From Kiloniellales bacterium (lineage in GTDB: Bacteria; Pseudomonadota; Alphaproteobacteria; Kiloniellales; JAKSBE01): 11,500 bases of DNA. The stretch lies in contig JASJAL010000174.1 of NCBI GenBank assembly GCA_030067055.1, positions 1-11,500 on the forward strand, written 5' to 3'. Positions 8,454 through 11,500 of the stretch are shown piece by piece. The position numbers were made by a program, and so were the translations under genes. The notes under the pieces are model-generated. The model ran no database searches. It was not told the DNA's origin and was given only the letters and a program-made list of their open reading frames with translations. Within the stretch, counting starts at the first letter, position 1. Every line of letters starts with the position of its first letter.

Positions 8454-10049
8454 CTACCGCTCCACGTCGATGTTCCAGAAGAACTGGACCGGGGACTTGA
8501 TCAGGCCCTTGACGTTGTCGCGGTAGGCGACCGGCACGAAGAAGGTGCCGACGTTGCCATGGGTGACCGTGTCGATGGCCTGGGCCTGGATCTGGTCCGC
8601 CAGCGCCTTCTGCTCATTGGCGTCGGTCTCGCGGGCGAAGGCCTTGCGCAGCTTCTCCAGCTCCGGATCGTCGGGCCAGCCGAACCAGGCCTTGTCCTTG
8701 CCACCGCCCGACATGCCGGTGGCCACCACCGGGTTGGTGATGTCGCCGCCGATCCACCAGGTGTGGAAGATGTTCCAGCCGCCCTGGTCGACCGGCTCCT
8801 TCTTGGCCCGGCGCGAGGTCAGGGTCGACCAGTCCATGGCCTGGACCTCGACCTTCATGCCGATGTCGCGCAGGCGCTGGGCGGTGACCAGGCTGAAGGC
8901 CGACAGGATGGCGATGTCGGTCGGCTGCATGAGCACCACCGGGGTGCCGTCGTAGCCGCCCTCGGCCAGCATGGCCTTGGCGTCGGCCAGGCTCGGATTG
9001 GCGATCAGCTCGTTGCCGTAGAAGGTCTCCAGCGGCGAGCCGCAGGCGTAGTAGGAGTAGCAGACCTTGTAGAACTCCGGATCACCGACCGCGGCCTGCA
9101 TGTAGGTCTCCTGGTCGATGGCCTTGAGCACCGCCTGGCGGATCTTCTTGTTGTCGAAGGGCGGATGCAGGTGGTTCATCCGCAGCATGCCCTGGTTGCC
9201 CAGGGGATCGTTGACCTCGACCACCACGCCTTCCGCCTGCCTGAGGACCGGCGCCAGGTCGGGCGGCGGGTTCTCGAAGTAGTCGACCTCGCCGTTGATC
9301 AGGGCGTTCACGCCGGTCGCCGGGTCGGGGATGTAGAGCCACTCCACCCGGTCGACCTTGGCGATCTTCCCGCCGGCGGCGCCGCTCGGCGGCTCGCTGC
9401 GCGGCACGTAGGCCTCGTTCTTGGTGTAGACCACCTTGGAGCCCGGCACCCATTCGTCCTTGGAGAACTTGAAGGGGCCGGAGCCGACGATCTCGGGCAC
9501 CTGCTCGAAGGGATCGGTCTCGGCCAGGGCCTTGGGCATCATGAAGGGGACGTTGGAGCTGATCTTGCCGATCGAGTCCAGGACCAGGCCGTAGGGCTCC
9601 TTCAGCTTCATGACGATGGTCTTGGCGTCGCCGGCGGTCAGGCTGTCGATCACCTCCATGAGCTGCTGGCCCATGCCATCGCGCGCGCCCCAGCGCTTCA
9701 GCGAGGCGACGCAGTCCTCGGCGGTGACATCCGTGCCGTCGTGCCACTTCAGGCCGTCGCGCAGGACGAAGGTCCAGGTCAGCTGGTCGTCGCTGACCGT
9801 CCAGGTGTCGACCATCTGCGGCTGCGGCTTGAGGTTCTCGTCCATCGCGAAGAGCGTGTCGTAAACCATGTAGCCGTGGTTGCGGGTGATGTAGGCCGTG
9901 GTCCAGATCGGATCGATGTTCTTGAGGTCGGCGTGCGGAATGACCCGCAAGACCTTCTCGGCCGCCGCCGGTTGCGGGGCCGCAAGGGCCGCCAAGGGTA
10001 CGGCCAGGGCGGCCGCCAGGACGAGCGCCCTGCGTGTCAGCATCTGCAT
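8454..10049 (-). CDS. Peptide-type ABC importer periplasmic substrate-binding protein (SBP family 5)
   Basis: This is a DppA/OppA-type binding protein of 531 residues, the usual size. An N-terminal signal runs to about residue 30 (QPAAA before EKV); TRRALVL at 5-11 resembles a twin-arginine motif, so Tat export is possible as well as Sec. Mature landmarks include IDPIWTTAYITRNHGYMVYD (45-64), LRDGLKWHDG (96-105), VGSGPFKF and the LRMNHLHPPFDNKKIRQAV block typical of the family's central lobe. It captures peptides or similar small amine compounds and hands them to the two permeases. The ATG at 10049 is preceded by GGGAGGGAG at about 7 bases, the strongest ribosome binding site in the operon. 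It is the first gene, with a good promoter at 10151-10180. The ligand cannot be read from sequence; the divergent diaminopropionate lyase suggests an unusual amino acid or a peptide containing one. Confidence 0.95.
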   Translation of the reverse strand: MQMLTRRALVLAAALAVPLAALAAPQPAAAEKVLRVIPHADLKNIDPIWTTAYITRNHGYMVYDTLFAMDENLKPQPQMVDTWTVSDDQLTWTFVLRDGLKWHDGTDVTAEDCVASLKRWGARDGMGQQLMEVIDSLTAGDAKTIVMKLKEPYGLVLDSIGKISSNVPFMMPKALAETDPFEQVPEIVGSGPFKFSKDEWVPGSKVVYTKNEAYVPRSEPPSGAAGGKIAKVDRVEWLYIPDPATGVNALINGEVDYFENPPPDLAPVLRQAEGVVVEVNDPLGNQGMLRMNHLHPPFDNKKIRQAVLKAIDQETYMQAAVGDPEFYKVCYSYYACGSPLETFYGNELIANPSLADAKAMLAEGGYDGTPVVLMQPTDIAILSAFSLVTAQRLRDIGMKVEVQAMDWSTLTSRRAKKEPVDQGGWNIFHTWWIGGDITNPVVATGMSGGGKDKAWFGWPDDPELEKLRKAFARETDANEQKALADQIQAQAIDTVTHGNVGTFFVPVAYRDNVKGLIKSPVQFFWNIDVER

Positions 10050-10150
10050 TGTTCTACTCCCTCCCTGCGTCCTGCAGTTTTTTTCGCCGCGGGCCTCCTG
10101 CCCCCGGTCCGAGCCGTTTAATGCCGGTTCTTCTGCAATCGTTGTCCCGC

Positions 10151-10180
10151 ATTAGAGCGCGGATCTTCCTCGCGGGTCAA
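10151..10180 (-). promoter_or_regulatory. Sigma-70 promoter of the importer operon
   Basis: On the minus strand, TTGACC (10180-10175) and TCTAAT (10156-10151) are separated by 18 bases, each matching its consensus at 5 of 6 positions. Transcription would begin near 10144, giving a leader of about 95 bases to the ATG at 10049. It sits in the 206-base divergent spacer (10050-10255) shared with the ammonia-lyase gene, for which I could not pick an equally good promoter. A run of seven T at 10078-10084 (A-rich in the operon's leader RNA) has no hairpin role I can see. Confidence 0.5.
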
Positions 10181-10255
10181 TGAAACTGCCGCGGCGGCGG
10201 CCGCTTGGCCGCTTCCGGCTTGACCTGTGGCGGTCGATCGCGGGAGGCTCGCGCC

Positions 10256-11500
10256 ATGAGTCACGGCAACGAAACCCCGGCCCTACTCGAGGAGATCGCC
10301 GCGCTGACCCCGGCCTGGCGGGCCAATCCGGACGCGGCGCCTGCCCGGCCCTACGGCGCGGCGGAGGCCGCCGTGCTCGGGCCCGCGGACTGGCAGGCGG
10401 CGCGGGCCGAGGTCTCGACCTGGCCGGGCTACGCCCCGACGCCGCTTGTCGACCTCCCGGGCCTGGCCGCCGCCCTGGGAATCGGGCGCCTGGCAATCAA
10501 GGACGAGGGCGGTCGCTTCGGCCTCGGCAGCTTCAAGGCCCTGGGCGGCGCCTACGCTGTGCTGCGCCAGCTCCGGGCCCGGGTCGCGGCGGAAACCGGC
10601 CAGACTCCTTCGACCGCCGACCTGCTCGCCGGCCGCCATGCCGAGATCGCCCGCAAACTTACCGTCTGCTGCGCGACCGACGGCAACCACGGCCGCTCGG
10701 TCGCCTGGGGCGCCCAGACCTTCGGCCTGCCCTGCGTCATTTACCTGCACGAGCACGTCAGCGCCGGTCGGGAGTCCGCCATCGCCCGCTTCGGCGCCGA
10801 GATCCGGCGGGTCGCGGGCACCTACGACGACTCCGTCCGCAAGGCGGCCGAGGACGCGGCGGAGCAGGGCTGGACCGTGGTCTCGGACACCTCCTACGAG
10901 GGCTACCGCGAGATCCCGCGCGACGTCATGGCCGGCTACGCGGTCATGGCGGCCGAGGCGCTGGAGCAATGGGGCGAGGGGCCGCCGAGCCCCGGGCCGA
11001 CCCACGTCTTCCTGCAGGCCGGGGTCGGCGGCCTGGCGGCGGGGGTCTGCGGCTATCTCTGGGAGACCCTGGGCGACCGGCGGCCGCGCTTCCTGGTGGT
11101 CGAGCCGGACCGGGCCGCCTGCCTCTTCGCCAGCGCGGCCGAGGGCCAGGCGACGACCATCGGCGGCGATCTCGACACGATCATGGCCGGCTTGGCTTGC
11201 GGCGAGACCTCGCTGATCGCCTGGGACATCCTGCGCCACGGCGCCGACGGCTTCATGACCCTGCCCGACGCCAGCGCAACGCTCTGCATGCGCCTGCTGG
11301 CCGAGGGCGTCGCCGGCGATCCGCCGCTGGTCGCCGGCGAGTCCGCGGTCGCCGGCCTGGCCGGCCTGATCTGCGCCCGCCGCCGCCCCGAGCTGGCTGC
11401 CGCGCTGGGCCTGGACTCGGCCTCCCGGGTCCTGCTGTTCTCGACCGAGGGCGACACGGACCCGGAACTCTACCGGGAGCTGGTCGGGCGCACGGCGGAG
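10256..11500 (+). CDS. dpaL: 2,3-diaminopropionate ammonia-lyase, 3' end outside the window
   Basis: This is a fold type II PLP enzyme that splits 2,3-diaminopropionate into pyruvate and two ammonia (EC 4.3.1.15) in the cytoplasm. All 415 codons to the edge are open; E. coli YgeX has about 398 residues, so little should be missing. Family signs: GYAPTPL (58-64), FGLGSFKALGGAYAV with PLP lysine Lys94, CCATDGNHGRSVAWGA with Asp142, VVSDTSYEGY with Asp211, the phosphate-binding-type AGVGGLAAGV (255-264), LVVEPD (280-285) and FSTEGDTD (395-402). Asp142 and Asp211 correspond to the E. coli catalytic Asp120 and Asp189 at one constant offset. ATDGNHGRSVAW separates it from threonine dehydratases, which have S(A)GNHAQG at this point. 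GGGAGG sits 8 bases before the ATG. It is divergent from the importer operon. A short insertion (about 5 residues) lies between Lys94 and Asp142. Confidence 0.9.
   Translation, partial: MSHGNETPALLEEIAALTPAWRANPDAAPARPYGAAEAAVLGPADWQAARAEVSTWPGYAPTPLVDLPGLAAALGIGRLAIKDEGGRFGLGSFKALGGAYAVLRQLRARVAAETGQTPSTADLLAGRHAEIARKLTVCCATDGNHGRSVAWGAQTFGLPCVIYLHEHVSAGRESAIARFGAEIRRVAGTYDDSVRKAAEDAAEQGWTVVSDTSYEGYREIPRDVMAGYAVMAAEALEQWGEGPPSPGPTHVFLQAGVGGLAAGVCGYLWETLGDRRPRFLVVEPDRAACLFASAAEGQATTIGGDLDTIMAGLACGETSLIAWDILRHGADGFMTLPDASATLCMRLLAEGVAGDPPLVAGESAVAGLAGLICARRRPELAAALGLDSASRVLLFSTEGDTDPELYRELVGRTAE

Noticed and set aside
8301..10121. A 606-codon plus-strand frame opposite the binding-protein gene
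   Set aside because: It is the antisense shadow of a well-supported SBP family 5 gene and contains only low-complexity Asp/Leu/Gly-rich sequence.
10219..10240. TTGACC at 10220-10225 as the -35 of the ammonia-lyase gene
   Set aside because: At 17-base spacing the -10 would fall on the ribosome binding site GGGAGG, with no TATAAT-like sequence.
10283..11239. A minus-strand frame opposite the diaminopropionate lyase
   Set aside because: The plus strand carries PLP-lysine, TDGNHG and glycine-loop motifs in order; the minus frame has none.

Overview
The window is GC-rich double-stranded DNA (sampled gene lines near 70% GC) with the gene style of an alphaproteobacterium, probably a soil or marine member of Rhodospirillales or Hyphomicrobiales. 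Evidence is the codon choice, the TTGACC/TCTAAT-type promoter, a DppABC-like operon using TTG and GTG starts, and a palindromic element of the GTCATGCCCGG type that I know from many alphaproteobacterial genomes. The assignment is inferred from style, not from a marker gene.

Layout. Positions 1-89 hold the start of a hemerythrin-like protein that runs off the left edge on the minus strand. Positions 90-577 look non-coding and are rich in short inverted repeats. From 578 to 1858 (minus) lies a pyridoxal-phosphate enzyme that closely matches 2,2-dialkylglycine decarboxylase. Divergent from it (2001-3353, plus) is a signal-peptide-bearing plant-type asparaginase/isoaspartyl peptidase carrying an extra domain of about 100 residues. 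Positions 3442-4731 (minus) encode an unrecognised four-helix membrane protein of lower GC content that may be internally duplicated. A four-gene peptide-type ABC importer operon then reads leftward from 10049 to 4803: binding protein, two permeases, and one protein with two ATPase domains. Divergent from it, 10256 to the right edge (plus) is a nearly complete 2,3-diaminopropionate ammonia-lyase.

How it may fit together. Three of the enzymes act on unusual amino acids: alpha,alpha-dialkyl amino acids, beta-aspartyl (isoaspartyl) peptides or asparagine, and 2,3-diaminopropionate. A peptide-type importer sits among them. A reasonable inference is a small scavenging locus in which unusual peptides or amino acids are trimmed in the periplasm, imported, then deaminated or decarboxylated to ordinary keto acids and ammonia. 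Only the enzyme families are well supported; the shared pathway is inferred from proximity. The points most worth a second look are the domain inserted at the autoproteolysis linker of the asparaginase, the unknown membrane protein, and the paired-hairpin element between the binding-protein gene and the permease genes.
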